Shown: one piece after another, positions 9,107 to 17,578 of the stretch
How the letters are laid out: each line of letters begins with the position of its first letter
Position numbering within the stretch: position 1 is the stretch's first letter
Assembly (NCBI GenBank): GCA_902517365.1
Contig: CABYCA010000006.1
Coordinates: 1 to 27,306, forward strand
Reading direction: 5' to 3'
DNA from: an uncultured Bacteroidota bacterium
GTDB taxonomy: Bacteria; Bacteroidota; Bacteroidia; Flavobacteriales; Flavobacteriaceae
Length of the DNA: 27,306 nucleotides
Notes under the pieces: model-generated
Told to the model about the DNA's origin: nothing
The model's input: the letters and a program-made list of their open reading frames with translations, nothing else
Databases searched by the model: none
Made by a program: the position numbers and the translations under genes

Positions 9107-9646
9107 TTAATTTGCTGCTTTTAGTTGTTTCTTCATTTTATCTAATCTCTTTTTAACACTTGCGTCTAGTCTTTTGTTCTCATAGTCTAATATAAATCCG
9201 GCAATTAAAGACTTGTCATGCTGTGTGGTTAATTTAATTTTATCATTTTTTATTGACTGCAAATACTCCATAACAGAGCTTTCAAGATCTTCAGAAACTT
9301 TAACAGCAGTAGTTACAGTAACTTCAACAATGCCTTTTTGCACGTTGTATTGTTTTACAAATCCATTACAGACATCCAAAAGCAAATCAACTCGATTATT
9401 TTGAGATAAAAGATTTATTAAACTTAAAGTGTTAGGCAAAGACTCAAATGTTAAATCATTTAAAACTTTTTTCTTAATATCTTTTGATATAGTAGGGTTA
9501 GATATAAAACTTCTTAGTTCCTCTGAGTTTTCCAGGGTTTTAATTAAAGACACAATTTCTTCAAAAAGAATATCTAAATTATTGCTTTCAATTCCATAGC
9601 TTATAAGAGCCTTTGCATATCTTTTAGAAGAAGTTTCTAAACCCAT
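9107..9646 (-). CDS. atpH: ATP synthase delta subunit (OSCP)
   Basis: This is the peripheral-stalk subunit that joins the b subunit to the top of F1. It has 179 aa, the usual length. The N-terminal helical domain begins SKRYAKALISYGIE (residues 6-19). The C-terminal signature (LIAGFILDYENKRLDASVKKRLDKM, about residues 146-170) matches the conserved GG(x)-D-SV-L region of the family. It starts 5 nt after the atpF stop, inside the atpB-E-F-H-A-G operon. Confidence 0.95.
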   Translation of the reverse strand: MGLETSSKRYAKALISYGIESNNLDILFEEIVSLIKTLENSEELRSFISNPTISKDIKKKVLNDLTFESLPNTLSLINLLSQNNRVDLLLDVCNGFVKQYNVQKGIVEVTVTTAVKVSEDLESSVMEYLQSIKNDKIKLTTQHDKSLIAGFILDYENKRLDASVKKRLDKMKKQLKAAN

Positions 9647-9651
9647 GATTA

Positions 9652-10152
9652 CTAATCAAATTTTTTCTCTTTTAATAATTTATTTATATAGTCTTGATGA
9701 TTTTTGTTATCATCAAGTTCCTGCTCTAAAACTTTAGATGCAATATCAATAGAAAGGTCTGCAACTTGATTTTTAATTTCATTCATTGCTGATCTTTTTT
9801 CATTTTCGATTGATGTGCGAGCCTGTGCTAAAATATTTTCAGCTTCCAATCGTGCATCAAGTTTTGCTTTCTCAACAAGCTCCTTCCCAGATTGCTTAGC
9901 TTGATTAATCATAGCATCACTCTCAACCCTAGCTTCTTGTAGAATTTTTTTATTTTCAGCTTGAAGATTTTCCATTTCTTTCTTTGCCTCTTTAGCAGAA
10001 TTTAAAGAATCTCTTATAGATTTCTCTCTTTCATTAATGGTGTCTAATATTGGTTTCCAAGCAAATTTTCTTAATAAGAAAATTAGAGTTACAAATATTA
10101 ACGTCTGCCAGAAAAAAAGACCAGATGAAAATTCACTTATTAATTTTTCCAT
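9652..10152 (-). CDS. atpF: F0 ATP synthase subunit b
   Basis: This is the peripheral-stalk membrane subunit, 166 aa. It has one N-terminal transmembrane helix (about residues 11-29), the typical RKFAWKPILDTINERE junction, and then a long charged coiled coil rich in Glu, Lys and Ala to about residue 150. It dimerises to hold F1 static against the rotor. It lies 12 nt after atpE and 5 nt before atpH. No b' paralogue is seen. Confidence 0.96.
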   Translation of the reverse strand: MEKLISEFSSGLFFWQTLIFVTLIFLLRKFAWKPILDTINEREKSIRDSLNSAKEAKKEMENLQAENKKILQEARVESDAMINQAKQSGKELVEKAKLDARLEAENILAQARTSIENEKRSAMNEIKNQVADLSIDIASKVLEQELDDNKNHQDYINKLLKEKKFD

Positions 10153-10164
10153 AAATTAATAAGT

Positions 10165-10359
10165 TTAGTTAACTGCGAATAAAGCTGCAAAAGCAATCCC
10201 CTCGACAAGAGCTGCAATTACAATTGCTGCTACAAGAATTTTGTTGGAAGCATCAGGCTGTCTACCAATTGCATCCATTGCTCCACGACCAATAAGACCA
10301 ATTCCAATTCCTGTTCCGATAATTACAAGTCCTGCTCCGACTATTTTAGGTATTTCCAT
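10165..10359 (-). CDS. atpE: F0 ATP synthase subunit c (proton type)
   Basis: This is the rotor-ring proteolipid of 64 aa, with two transmembrane helices joined by the polar loop GRQPDA (about residues 32-37). The ion-binding carboxylate is Glu53 (LVEGIAF). Against sodium-type c subunits, the Gln in helix 1 is replaced by Ile20 (GIGIGL) and the Ser after the Glu is replaced by Gly54. The sodium ligands are therefore absent and proton coupling is expected. That is an inference from aligned positions. The gene lies between atpB and atpF. Confidence 0.97.
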   Translation of the reverse strand: MEIPKIVGAGLVIIGTGIGIGLIGRGAMDAIGRQPDASNKILVAAIVIAALVEGIAFAALFAVN

Positions 10360-10393
10360 TTTTATTTGTTTTAATTATACATTTATTTTAAAG

Positions 10394-11464
10394 TTAATGA
10401 TCGTCCTCCTGAACTGCAAAACCAAAGTATAGGGCTGATAAAAGAGTAAAGATATACGCTTGTAGAAGAGCTACTAAAACTTCAATTATTGAAATAAAGA
10501 AAACAAGGACAAGTGATAAGCTAGACCCGACTAAATTTTTAAAAATAAAAATCAATCCTATCAAGCTATAAAGTACTATATGACCTGCAAGAATATTTGC
10601 ATATAACCTTATCATTAAAGAAAAAGGTTTAATAAACACTCCCAAAAGTTCAATTGGTGCCAAAAGGGGTTTCAACCATACTGGAACACCTGGCATCCAA
10701 AAAATGTGCTTCCAATATGTTTTATTTGCTGTAAGGTTTGTAATCAAAAAAGTTATTAAGGCTAGTCCAAATGTTACAGCTATATTACCTGTTACATTAA
10801 CCCCCAATGGGCTTAAACCTAATAAATTTAAAAACCAGATAAAAAAGAACAATGTAAGTAAGAAGCTCATATACTTTTTGTAATGATGTTCACCTATACT
10901 TGGAATTGCAATCTCATCTCTAATTAATAAAACAATTGGTTCAAAAAATCTACCAATTCCAGATGCAATTTGATTATTTTTCTTGTAAGATTTAGCTAAA
11001 GATGTAAATAACCAAAACATTAATACTGAAATTAACAAAATTGAGAAAACACTCTTTGTAATTGACATGTCAAGGGGCATTGCATTGGTTACATTTCCCT
11101 TTTCATCATATGAAATATATCCCTCTGAATTTGTTTCATATATTTTACCATGATAGAGTTTATAGTATTTCCCAGATGCGTTAACCACAGTTTTTCCATG
11201 ATCTAACTTGGAAGACATAAAAAACTTAACACCGTCATCTATCAATATAACTGGAAGTGGGAATCCATAATACTTTTTCTTACCAGTTTTTTTATCTTTC
11301 GTTGAAAAGAGTGAAAAATCATGAGAATCTTGAACGTGATGATATATATATTCGGTAATTTCTTCCTGAAGAGTCAACTCTTTTTCTTCTTCTTTTGCAT
11401 CTAAAAATGAGGCAGACAAAAATAATATAGAAAGAAAAAAATATCTGCTTTTAGTATATATCAT
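10394..11464 (-). CDS. atpB: F0 ATP synthase subunit a
   Basis: This is the stator channel subunit. At 356 aa it is longer than the roughly 270 aa of enterobacterial forms. The extra length is an N-terminal signal-like hydrophobic segment (about residues 8-23) and an extracytoplasmic region (about 24-135), a known Bacteroidota feature. The membrane part follows, with the essential arginine at Arg286 in SLMIRLYANILAGH. It is the first of the six atp genes and has a -7 box 32 nt upstream. The AtpI-like gene lies 88 nt further upstream. Confidence 0.96.
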   Translation of the reverse strand: MIYTKSRYFFLSILFLSASFLDAKEEEKELTLQEEITEYIYHHVQDSHDFSLFSTKDKKTGKKKYYGFPLPVILIDDGVKFFMSSKLDHGKTVVNASGKYYKLYHGKIYETNSEGYISYDEKGNVTNAMPLDMSITKSVFSILLISVLMFWLFTSLAKSYKKNNQIASGIGRFFEPIVLLIRDEIAIPSIGEHHYKKYMSFLLTLFFFIWFLNLLGLSPLGVNVTGNIAVTFGLALITFLITNLTANKTYWKHIFWMPGVPVWLKPLLAPIELLGVFIKPFSLMIRLYANILAGHIVLYSLIGLIFIFKNLVGSSLSLVLVFFISIIEVLVALLQAYIFTLLSALYFGFAVQEDDH

Positions 11465-11495
11465 ACTTAAACTAAGTACATTAAGTTTTGCGCGA

Positions 11496-11503
11496 CAAAT
11501 GTA
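11496..11503 (-). promoter_or_regulatory. -7 promoter box upstream of atpB
   Basis: The minus strand reads TACATTTG, matching TAnnTTTG, with the atpB ATG at 11464. The -33 element is weak (A/T-rich, no clear TTTG at the right spacing). It lies in the 88-nt gap between the AtpI-like gene and atpB, the longest gap in this cluster. Confidence 0.5.
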
Positions 11504-11552
11504 ATATATAAATACATATTTATAAAATCATTTGAGGTCAAAATTTAAAAAG

Positions 11553-11756
11553 TTATTTTAAATTTTTTGTCTGAGAGATTATTAAATAAATAATCAAAAT
11601 TATACCAAATAATGATAGGGTAAGAGTAAATTGGTTTGATTCGGTTTGAAAGTAGGAATCACTATATTTTCCAAGTCTTGTCAAAACAAACATTACTATG
11701 GCAATTTGAAAAAATAAACTGGAAAATATAAGCCAGGCTTTAGGCTGTTTTTTCAC
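11553..11756 (-). CDS. AtpZ/AtpI-like small membrane protein
   Basis: This 67-aa protein has two transmembrane helices (about residues 7-29 and 43-62). Its position just before atpB fits the AtpI/AtpZ family, which helps to assemble the c-ring or handles magnesium in other bacteria. The start is a GTG (MKKQPKAWLIF) lying within the end of the bactofilin gene, a 17-nt overlap that implies coupling. There is no clear residue signature to prove function; the call rests on size, topology and context. Confidence 0.7.
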   Translation of the reverse strand: MKKQPKAWLIFSSLFFQIAIVMFVLTRLGKYSDSYFQTESNQFTLTLSLFGIILIIYLIISQTKNLK

Positions 11757-12147
11757 GAGGATTGTTGAAGTTTGTTATCTTTTTTAGTGGTGCTATTTCA
11801 GAGTCATCATTCTGCATAGATGACTTTGCATTAAAAATTGCTCCAGACTCAACAATCAACTTTGACATAACAACATCCCCATAAACTTCACCTGAAGATC
11901 TAATTGATAGTAAATCGTCAACATGGATGGTTCCTTTAAACTTACCCTCAATATCAGCAGATGAACATACAATGGTTCCATCAATATTTCCGTTTTTACC
12001 TATTACCACTTTACCTTTAGTCTCAATATTTCCTTCAAAAGAACCATCAACTCTAAAGTCAGACTCTGAGTTAAAATTACCTATGAAGTTGGTGTTTTTT
12101 TCAATGGTGTTACAGCTAGCTGATAAATCGTAATTTTTCATTTTCAT
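11740..12147 (-). CDS. Bactofilin
   Basis: This is a cytoskeletal protein that polymerises through a right-handed beta-helix and helps to localise cell-wall enzymes. It has 135 aa. The core (about residues 20-115) shows the repeating short beta-strand pattern with glycines and valines: FRVDGSFEGNIETKGKVVIG, NIDGTIVCSSADIEGKFKG and VYGDVVMSKLIVESGA. The ends are disordered and polar. The gene overlaps the AtpI-like gene by 17 nt and is divergent from the ferredoxin across an 82-nt A/T-rich gap. The family call is good; the cell-shape role is inferred. Confidence 0.88.
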   Translation of the reverse strand: MKMKNYDLSASCNTIEKNTNFIGNFNSESDFRVDGSFEGNIETKGKVVIGKNGNIDGTIVCSSADIEGKFKGTIHVDDLLSIRSSGEVYGDVVMSKLIVESGAIFNAKSSMQNDDSEIAPLKKITNFNNPREKTA

Positions 12148-12229
12148 AAAAATTGGGATTAAATCTACAATTTTATTTTTAATAAATAGCTAATTTATTA
12201 GTAATATTGCGCTGATAATCAATATATAT

Positions 12230-12511
12230 ATGTCAAAAAAAATTAAAATTATTTGTGATGAAATGGAATATAATATAGAAATGGTAGATGATAAAACCAT
12301 TCTAGATCTTGCGCTTGAAAATGATATTGATGCTCCTTATTCTTGTCAAGGTGGAATCTGCAGCACATGTTTAGCAAAGATAATTAAGGGATCTGTAAAT
12401 ATGGATAATAATCAAATTCTTACAGATGATGAAGTTGAAGATGGATATATATTAACTTGTCAAGCAAGGCCAAGCTCTAGTGAAGTTGAAGTTAGTTATG
12501 ATGAGGTCTAG
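12230..12511 (+). CDS. Plant-type [2Fe-2S] ferredoxin
   Basis: This is a 93-aa electron carrier. Three of the four cluster cysteines lie in YSCQGGICSTCLAK (C-x4-C-x2-C, near residues 39-47) and the fourth in ILTCQARP (near residue 76). The sequence resembles the C-terminal ferredoxin domain of PaaE-type reductases, but it stands alone with no FAD/NAD domain. The redox partner is therefore encoded elsewhere and unknown. The gene is divergent from bactofilin, and its last 20 nt overlap the convergent GT9 gene. A weak -7-like box, TAATATTG, is at 12202-12209. Confidence 0.9.
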   Translation: MSKKIKIICDEMEYNIEMVDDKTILDLALENDIDAPYSCQGGICSTCLAKIIKGSVNMDNNQILTDDEVEDGYILTCQARPSSSEVEVSYDEV

Positions 12512-13559
12512 TATCCTCTAAGATTTTTAATGCCTTCTCAATTATTTCTTTTGGTTCAATAGATCTAAATGCACTTTCGTATCCTTTTGGAACTTTATTT
12601 CCAAATATTGAAGTTGGAATTAATGGATATAGGTTCCTGTCAATCATTATTGAATTTTCGATAGATTGGTCAAATGGCATGAAGCCACAAAATGGGTGAG
12701 TCATTCCCCATATTGTTAACACTGGAATTCCGCAATTTGCTGCAAGATGACCATTTGCTGAGTCCATTGAAATCATAAGATCGATGTAATTAATAATATT
12801 TATTTGTTGACTTAAGCTATAGCGCTTAGAAACATTATAAGCATTTTCATAAGCTTTATCCCAGATCTCAATTTGTTTTAGCTCGTTAACTCCTCCACCA
12901 AAAAGATAAACGCTGTGATTCTTTTGAAGATATGCTATTACATTTTGCATTAGGTCAAGAGGGTAGCTTTTTCCTGCATATGATGCAAAAGGTGCAACTC
13001 CAATAATATGTTTATTTTGGCATAAAGAAAGCAGTTTTTGTTCTTCGGCATAAGTATCTAAATAAGGTTTTACTGGATACTCATGATTAACTAAATCAAC
13101 TGGAAACCCTAATCTCCTAAAAACATCACAATACCTATATTGAACTGGTGTTAATGGTTTAAATATTTTATTTTTTTTTCTTGTTAGCTTTTTACGATCA
13201 GTCCTTCCCTTAACGATAGATTGGACTTTTTTGAAAGATAATTTAAATAGAAAGTTTAGAACTTTTGTCCTTAAAACATTATGTAAGTCTGCAACTGATT
13301 TAATGTTTTTTTTTCTAAGTACTTTAAATAACTTAATTAAGCCTTTTGGGCCACTGAATTTCTCATTAAATTCTACTCCTATAAACTCTAAATTATGAAA
13401 TTCATCAAATAGTGGCTTAGCATAATTTCTGGAAACAAATATGATTTTTTGATTAGGATAAGTCTTAAAAAAAGCTCTTAATACAGGTATAATCATGGCT
13501 ATATCACCAAGAGCAGAGAACCTATAAACTAGAACAGATTTATCCTTTGACTGAATCAT
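12492..13559 (-). CDS. GT9 family glycosyltransferase (heptosyltransferase-like)
   Basis: This 355-aa enzyme resembles ADP-heptose:LPS heptosyltransferases (WaaF/WaaC), which add sugars to the lipid A-core. The N-terminal motif is VLVYRFSALGDIAMIIPVLR (residues 9-28). The C-terminal domain carries the nucleotide-sugar site: DLMISMDSANGHLAANCGIPVLTIWG. The acceptor and donor cannot be decided. It is the last gene of a three-gene unit with DUF6427 and DUF4254, overlapping DUF4254 by 20 nt. Its end overlaps the convergent ferredoxin gene. Confidence 0.9.
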   Translation of the reverse strand: MIQSKDKSVLVYRFSALGDIAMIIPVLRAFFKTYPNQKIIFVSRNYAKPLFDEFHNLEFIGVEFNEKFSGPKGLIKLFKVLRKKNIKSVADLHNVLRTKVLNFLFKLSFKKVQSIVKGRTDRKKLTRKKNKIFKPLTPVQYRYCDVFRRLGFPVDLVNHEYPVKPYLDTYAEEQKLLSLCQNKHIIGVAPFASYAGKSYPLDLMQNVIAYLQKNHSVYLFGGGVNELKQIEIWDKAYENAYNVSKRYSLSQQINIINYIDLMISMDSANGHLAANCGIPVLTIWGMTHPFCGFMPFDQSIENSIMIDRNLYPLIPTSIFGNKVPKGYESAFRSIEPKEIIEKALKILEDTRPHHN

Positions 13560-14169
13560 CTTTTTTATACAAAACAGGGTTTAATGATTCATCATTATAC
13601 ATTTTCATTTGCTTATAAACTCTCATTTTCTTAACGCCTGTTGACAAATCAATTAATAATTGATCTATTGATTCCGAAAGATCTTCTCTCTGTTCAATTA
13701 GAACTTCTAGCTTTTTTTTACAATTATTTCTATGCTCATGTGAAACATCTGCTCTTTCAGACTCCTCTTTCATATGATATATTTTTAGAATTAATATAGA
13801 AAGTCTGTCTAAAGCCCAGGCAGGACTTTCAGTATTTACTTTTGAATCAGTTTTTGGACTTACATTAGAATATAACTTTAAAAAATAAGAGTCTATATAC
13901 TCTACCATCTCTGTTCTATTCTGGTTAGAACTGTCAATAAGTCTCTTAAGTTTCATACCTTCCTTTGGGTTTATATCTGGGTCTCTTATAATATCTTCAT
14001 AGTGCCACTGAACAGTATCAATCCAATTCTTTTTATATAGCAAATGCTCAAATTCCTTTTTTTCATATGGATTAAAAGCTGGTCTGTTAATGTCATCGTG
14101 AACATGATAATCATCTACAGATTTTACAAATACTTTAATAGCAAGTGAGCTTATTGCGGTTTTTGTCAT
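13540..14169 (-). CDS. DUF4254 protein
   Basis: This is a 209-aa soluble, mostly helical protein of a family found in Bacteroidota and typically encoded beside a GT9 enzyme. It has no signal peptide or membrane segment. It is rich in charged residues. Motifs seen include NRPAFNPYEKKEFEHLLYKKNWIDT near residues 29-53 and YKQMKMYNDESLNPVLYKK at the end. The biochemical role is unknown. The overlap with the next gene (20 nt) and the ATGA overlap with DUF6427 suggest that its stoichiometry is tied to the GT9 and membrane partners. Confidence 0.8.
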   Translation of the reverse strand: MTKTAISSLAIKVFVKSVDDYHVHDDINRPAFNPYEKKEFEHLLYKKNWIDTVQWHYEDIIRDPDINPKEGMKLKRLIDSSNQNRTEMVEYIDSYFLKLYSNVSPKTDSKVNTESPAWALDRLSILILKIYHMKEESERADVSHEHRNNCKKKLEVLIEQREDLSESIDQLLIDLSTGVKKMRVYKQMKMYNDESLNPVLYKKDDSVKG

Positions 14170-15113
14170 ATTAAAAAGTTAAAAGTTGCAATAGATGCAA
14201 TTAACAATACAAAGATAAAGTTTACATATAAACTCTTTATTTTTTTTACAAAAATTTGAGATATAAAATAAACAAGGGGAAGTGAAAGGTAATGAAATTC
14301 TGAACCACCTATTTGTTGATCCACAGAAAAGAGTAAGGAAGTTAATATAATAAACAATACACCTACAATATCTAGAATTCTTCTTCTTAAGCCATAGGTT
14401 CTATAGAATTTAATAATAACTGATATTATATATAATATAAACACAATTAATATAGGGGCGTAAGAATATGTTAGATTAAATTTATAATCATCGATAACTT
14501 GAAATTGATCTCCAAATAAGTATGAAGCAAAAAAATAACTATCTAATGATAGAGAAGATAAAAGTACATACCCTGTTAATAAAACAATAAGTGGAGTCAT
14601 AAAAAGGATTATAAAATATTTTAAATCTTTCTTAATGTTTGTTGTTAGTAAAATTAATAGCGGGAATAAAAAAATAATTAGGTTGTCCAAAATTATCAAA
14701 GAGGAAAAGCTTAAAAGAATGATTGCATCAAATAATCTTTTAATTTTTTTTGTATTATTTGTTAGCTCAAAAAATATTCTCATATTTCTCCATGCTGTCC
14801 ATATAGCAGTTGAGGATAAAATAAATTTTAAATCGACAGACTCAATTGGATAGCACATAACAACTAATGGATATAATAATAAATGGTATCCATTCCTGTT
14901 TGACCTTTCAACAGTATACTGTCTGGTTACTGTGTCAATAGAATAGTTAGAGAGCATTAGTGCTCCAAAAATTAAAAGACCATTTAAAAATTTCGATTCG
15001 AAAAAAGACCATTTAATTTCAAGTGTTAAGTAATAATAAGTAACTACTAATAGTAGCAAAGAGGAGATTCCAACTGAGGTAAAAGAAAATTTTTGAAATG
15101 TCTTTGCAATCAT
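14166..15113 (-). CDS. Polytopic membrane protein (DUF6427-like)
   Basis: This 315-aa integral membrane protein has about eight hydrophobic segments spread over its length. The fold looks like a family of Bacteroidota membrane proteins that I recognise by neighbourhood (next to DUF4254 and GT9) rather than by a strong motif. A conserved loop, YSIDTVTRQYTVERSNRNGYHLL, sits near residues 57-79. It could be an O-antigen-ligase or flippase-like partner of the GT9, but nothing in the sequence proves this. The stop overlaps the DUF4254 start by 4 nt. Confidence 0.75.
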   Translation of the reverse strand: MIAKTFQKFSFTSVGISSLLLLVVTYYYLTLEIKWSFFESKFLNGLLIFGALMLSNYSIDTVTRQYTVERSNRNGYHLLLYPLVVMCYPIESVDLKFILSSTAIWTAWRNMRIFFELTNNTKKIKRLFDAIILLSFSSLIILDNLIIFLFPLLILLTTNIKKDLKYFIILFMTPLIVLLTGYVLLSSLSLDSYFFASYLFGDQFQVIDDYKFNLTYSYAPILIVFILYIISVIIKFYRTYGLRRRILDIVGVLFIILTSLLFSVDQQIGGSEFHYLSLPLVYFISQIFVKKIKSLYVNFIFVLLIASIATFNFLI

Positions 15114-15149
15114 AATTCAATGTGTTAATTTTGTTATATAAATTTAATC

Positions 15150-15383
15150 ATGTTTAAGGATTTTTTCTACTCTCTTTCATGGCTCTTTAAAGAAGTCCTC
15201 TTTTTACCCTTTGATCTTTTAAGGAGCATCCAGCTTGACAGTTGGTATCTTGCAAATATTATAAGCTGGTCTTTCATATTAATTGGAATAGCTGGCGCTG
15301 CTTATTGGCTAAAGAAGTTGAAGGAGTTTGATGACAATGATGAAGAAAATAATGACATTACTTCTCATTCTTTTCTAAAGTAA
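15150..15383 (+). CDS. Small membrane protein (DUF6341-like)
   Basis: This 77-aa protein has an amphipathic N-terminus (MFKDFFYSLSWLFKEVLFLPFD), one transmembrane helix (about residues 32-54) and an acidic tail. The same position, between purD and DUF6427, is occupied by small proteins of this kind in other Flavobacteriia. The function is unknown. It is divergent from the DUF6427 gene (36-nt gap) and overlaps the convergent purD by 9 nt. Confidence 0.72.
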   Translation: MFKDFFYSLSWLFKEVLFLPFDLLRSIQLDSWYLANIISWSFILIGIAGAAYWLKKLKEFDDNDEENNDITSHSFLK

Positions 15384-16649
15384 GTCAAAGCCTATATCCT
15401 TTCTGTAATTCATCCCATCAAATTTTACTTTATTAATTTGATAATAAGAGTTTTTAAGAGCTAATTCAAAGTTGTTTCCCATTGATGTTATTGCTAAAAC
15501 TCGTCCACCGCTCGTTATAAATAAATTACTATTTTTTTTAGTTCCTGCATGAAATACTGACACTTCAGATAGGTCATCTAAACCCTCTATAGTTTTTCCT
15601 TTTTCATATGACTCTGGATAACCCCCTGAAACTAATATAACTGTTGCAGCATGCTTATCACTTATTGATAATTGTATATCGTTGAATTTTGATGTCCCCA
15701 TTGAGTCAAAAAGCTCAAGTACGTCATTTTTCAATCTAGGAAATACAACCTCTGTCTCTGGATCTCCCATCCTAACATTATATTCAATAACATATGGCTC
15801 ATCGTTAACTTTTATTAGTCCTATAAAAACAAATCCATTATATTTCATGTTTTCCTTGAAAATACCATTAATTGTAGGTTTAATTATTTTATTTTGGATC
15901 TTAGAGAAAAGTTTATCGTCAAGAAAAGGGACAGGAGAAATAGCCCCCATACCACCAGTATTTAGACCCCTATCTCCTTCTCCTATCTTTTTATAGTCTT
16001 TGGCAAAAGGTAAAACTTTGAAATTTTCTCCATCTGTTAATACAAAGCATGAAAGTTCAATTCCATCAAGAAATTCCTCAATAACGACTTTAGTAGACGA
16101 GTCTCCAAATTTTTTATCTAGAATCATACTTCTTAATTCCGATTTAGCCTGGTCTAAATCTTTTAATATTAAAACTCCTTTTCCTGCAGCTAAACCATCT
16201 GCCTTTAAGACATATGGTGGGCTCATACTCTCTAAAAAAATATCAGCTTGATTTATATTGCGGATAGAAAAAGTTTTGTGTTTTGCTGTTGGTATATTAT
16301 ACTTTTCCATGAAGTCTTTAGCAAAATCTTTACTGCCTTCAAGAAGCCCCGCCCGTTTGCTTGGAGCAATAATTTTTACATCCTTGAGTTCAATATTAGA
16401 TTTGAAGAAGTCATAAATACCATTAACTATTGGATCCTCTGGCCCTACAAACACCAACGAGATTTTATGTTCTAATGTAACTTTCTTGATAAGCTCAAAG
16501 TCATTGACATCTCCCTCAATATTTTCTGCTAATAACCCTGTTCCTCCATTCCCTGGGAGTGCATATATTTTTGAACATTTATTACTATATGAAATACTTG
16601 TTATTATTGCATGCTCTCGACCACCAGAGCCTATAACTAGAACTTTCAT
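15375..16649 (-). CDS. purD: Phosphoribosylamine-glycine ligase
   Basis: This is the second step of de novo purine synthesis, an ATP-grasp enzyme of 424 aa. The N-terminal GSGGREHAI (residues 7-15) and the block PSKRAGLLEGSKDFAKDFM are typical. ATP-grasp residues include KADGLAAGKGV (about 148-158) and the metal-binding end YNVRMGDPETEV. The start overlaps the pyruvyltransferase stop by 4 nt (ATGA), so it is coupled to an envelope operon despite its unrelated job. Confidence 0.97.
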   Translation of the reverse strand: MKVLVIGSGGREHAIITSISYSNKCSKIYALPGNGGTGLLAENIEGDVNDFELIKKVTLEHKISLVFVGPEDPIVNGIYDFFKSNIELKDVKIIAPSKRAGLLEGSKDFAKDFMEKYNIPTAKHKTFSIRNINQADIFLESMSPPYVLKADGLAAGKGVLILKDLDQAKSELRSMILDKKFGDSSTKVVIEEFLDGIELSCFVLTDGENFKVLPFAKDYKKIGEGDRGLNTGGMGAISPVPFLDDKLFSKIQNKIIKPTINGIFKENMKYNGFVFIGLIKVNDEPYVIEYNVRMGDPETEVVFPRLKNDVLELFDSMGTSKFNDIQLSISDKHAATVILVSGGYPESYEKGKTIEGLDDLSEVSVFHAGTKKNSNLFITSGGRVLAITSMGNNFELALKNSYYQINKVKFDGMNYRKDIGFDLL

Positions 16650-17578
16650 TGACTTTTAAATTTGTTAATTGTTTGCTTTAACTTTTGACTATAGATATTA
16701 TGGTTTTTCATATTCTTAACATCCTCTAAATTAGTGATAAAAAAGTCCTTAAGGTAAACTGTGTGAAAATAATTTTTTAAACCAGATAATCTCATTTTAT
16801 GATTTGTGTGCTCTAATCCCTCATCAATAAATATGACCTTTAACCCCATCGATAAAGCTGGCAAAGCAGCATGAATTCTAGAAGTAATTATTATCTCGCT
16901 TTCAGCAATTTTATTAAGCATCTCGTCTGCCAGAGCTATCCCTTCAGATTGCGAATTAATTGGGTTTTTTGTTATTTGAGAATGCCTTTTTATTTCAAAT
17001 TTTTGCTTGTATAAGTATCTATTAAATTTTTGCAACTTAATTTTATAATTTAAAAATCTTAACGGATATTTGATTAAAGAGACTAGGAATTTTAATGGAG
17101 ATTTATAATCTAAAGATGGTTTAAGTCTGTCAAAAGCTCCTATCACAATTATACCCCTGGGTCTTGGCTTGTTGAGATATTTTCCTCTTTCTATCCCCAA
17201 TGTTACACATGATGAAAAATAGGCATTGACTCCATTCTTAACTAAAAGGTCCCGAGTGTAATAGTCTCGACATCCTATTGGTTCGTGTTGTTTAAAGTAA
17301 TCAATTGATTTTTGGTTTATAAATGTCTTTACTATAGAAGGATTGATGTGAAAAGATATAAATAATGGATTAATATTGTTGCTTGGTGGCCAGTTATTTG
17401 GATTCTCCATAAACCAACCATTAATTATTGTTTTTATTGGATCACCTTTATAATTGTTAAGTTTTTCTCTTTCTAGGATTTTAATGTTTTGCTTATTTAA
17501 AATATCTATAACAGCTTTTGTTTGAATATAGTCTCCTATATTCCTAGATCCACTAAACCCTAATACCCCTATTTCCAT
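16646..17578 (-). CDS. Polysaccharide pyruvyl transferase family protein
   Basis: This 310-aa protein resembles the CsaB/WcaK-type pyruvyltransferase family, which transfers pyruvate from phosphoenolpyruvate to surface glycans. Motifs seen are NIGDYIQTKAV near residues 14-24, GCRDYYTRDLL (about 102-112), and the C-terminal TSRIHAALPALSMGLKVIFID. No signal peptide is present, so it should act in the cytoplasm on lipid-linked or nucleotide-linked sugars. It is joined by TAATG (1-nt overlap) to the upstream GT4 and by ATGA to purD. The family is well supported; the acceptor is unknown. Confidence 0.85.
   Translation of the reverse strand: MEIGVLGFSGSRNIGDYIQTKAVIDILNKQNIKILEREKLNNYKGDPIKTIINGWFMENPNNWPPSNNINPLFISFHINPSIVKTFINQKSIDYFKQHEPIGCRDYYTRDLLVKNGVNAYFSSCVTLGIERGKYLNKPRPRGIIVIGAFDRLKPSLDYKSPLKFLVSLIKYPLRFLNYKIKLQKFNRYLYKQKFEIKRHSQITKNPINSQSEGIALADEMLNKIAESEIIITSRIHAALPALSMGLKVIFIDEGLEHTNHKMRLSGLKNYFHTVYLKDFFITNLEDVKNMKNHNIYSQKLKQTINKFKSQ

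Noticed and set aside
13737..13747. CATGTGAAACA inside the DUF4254 gene as a parS half-site
   Set aside because: The central C is replaced by T and the left half does not match, so it is a chance partial match within coding sequence.
14317..14325. TGATCCACA as a DnaA box
   Set aside because: It has one mismatch from TTATCCACA, it is single and it is inside coding sequence; there is no cluster or AT-rich unwinding region, so an origin is not claimed.
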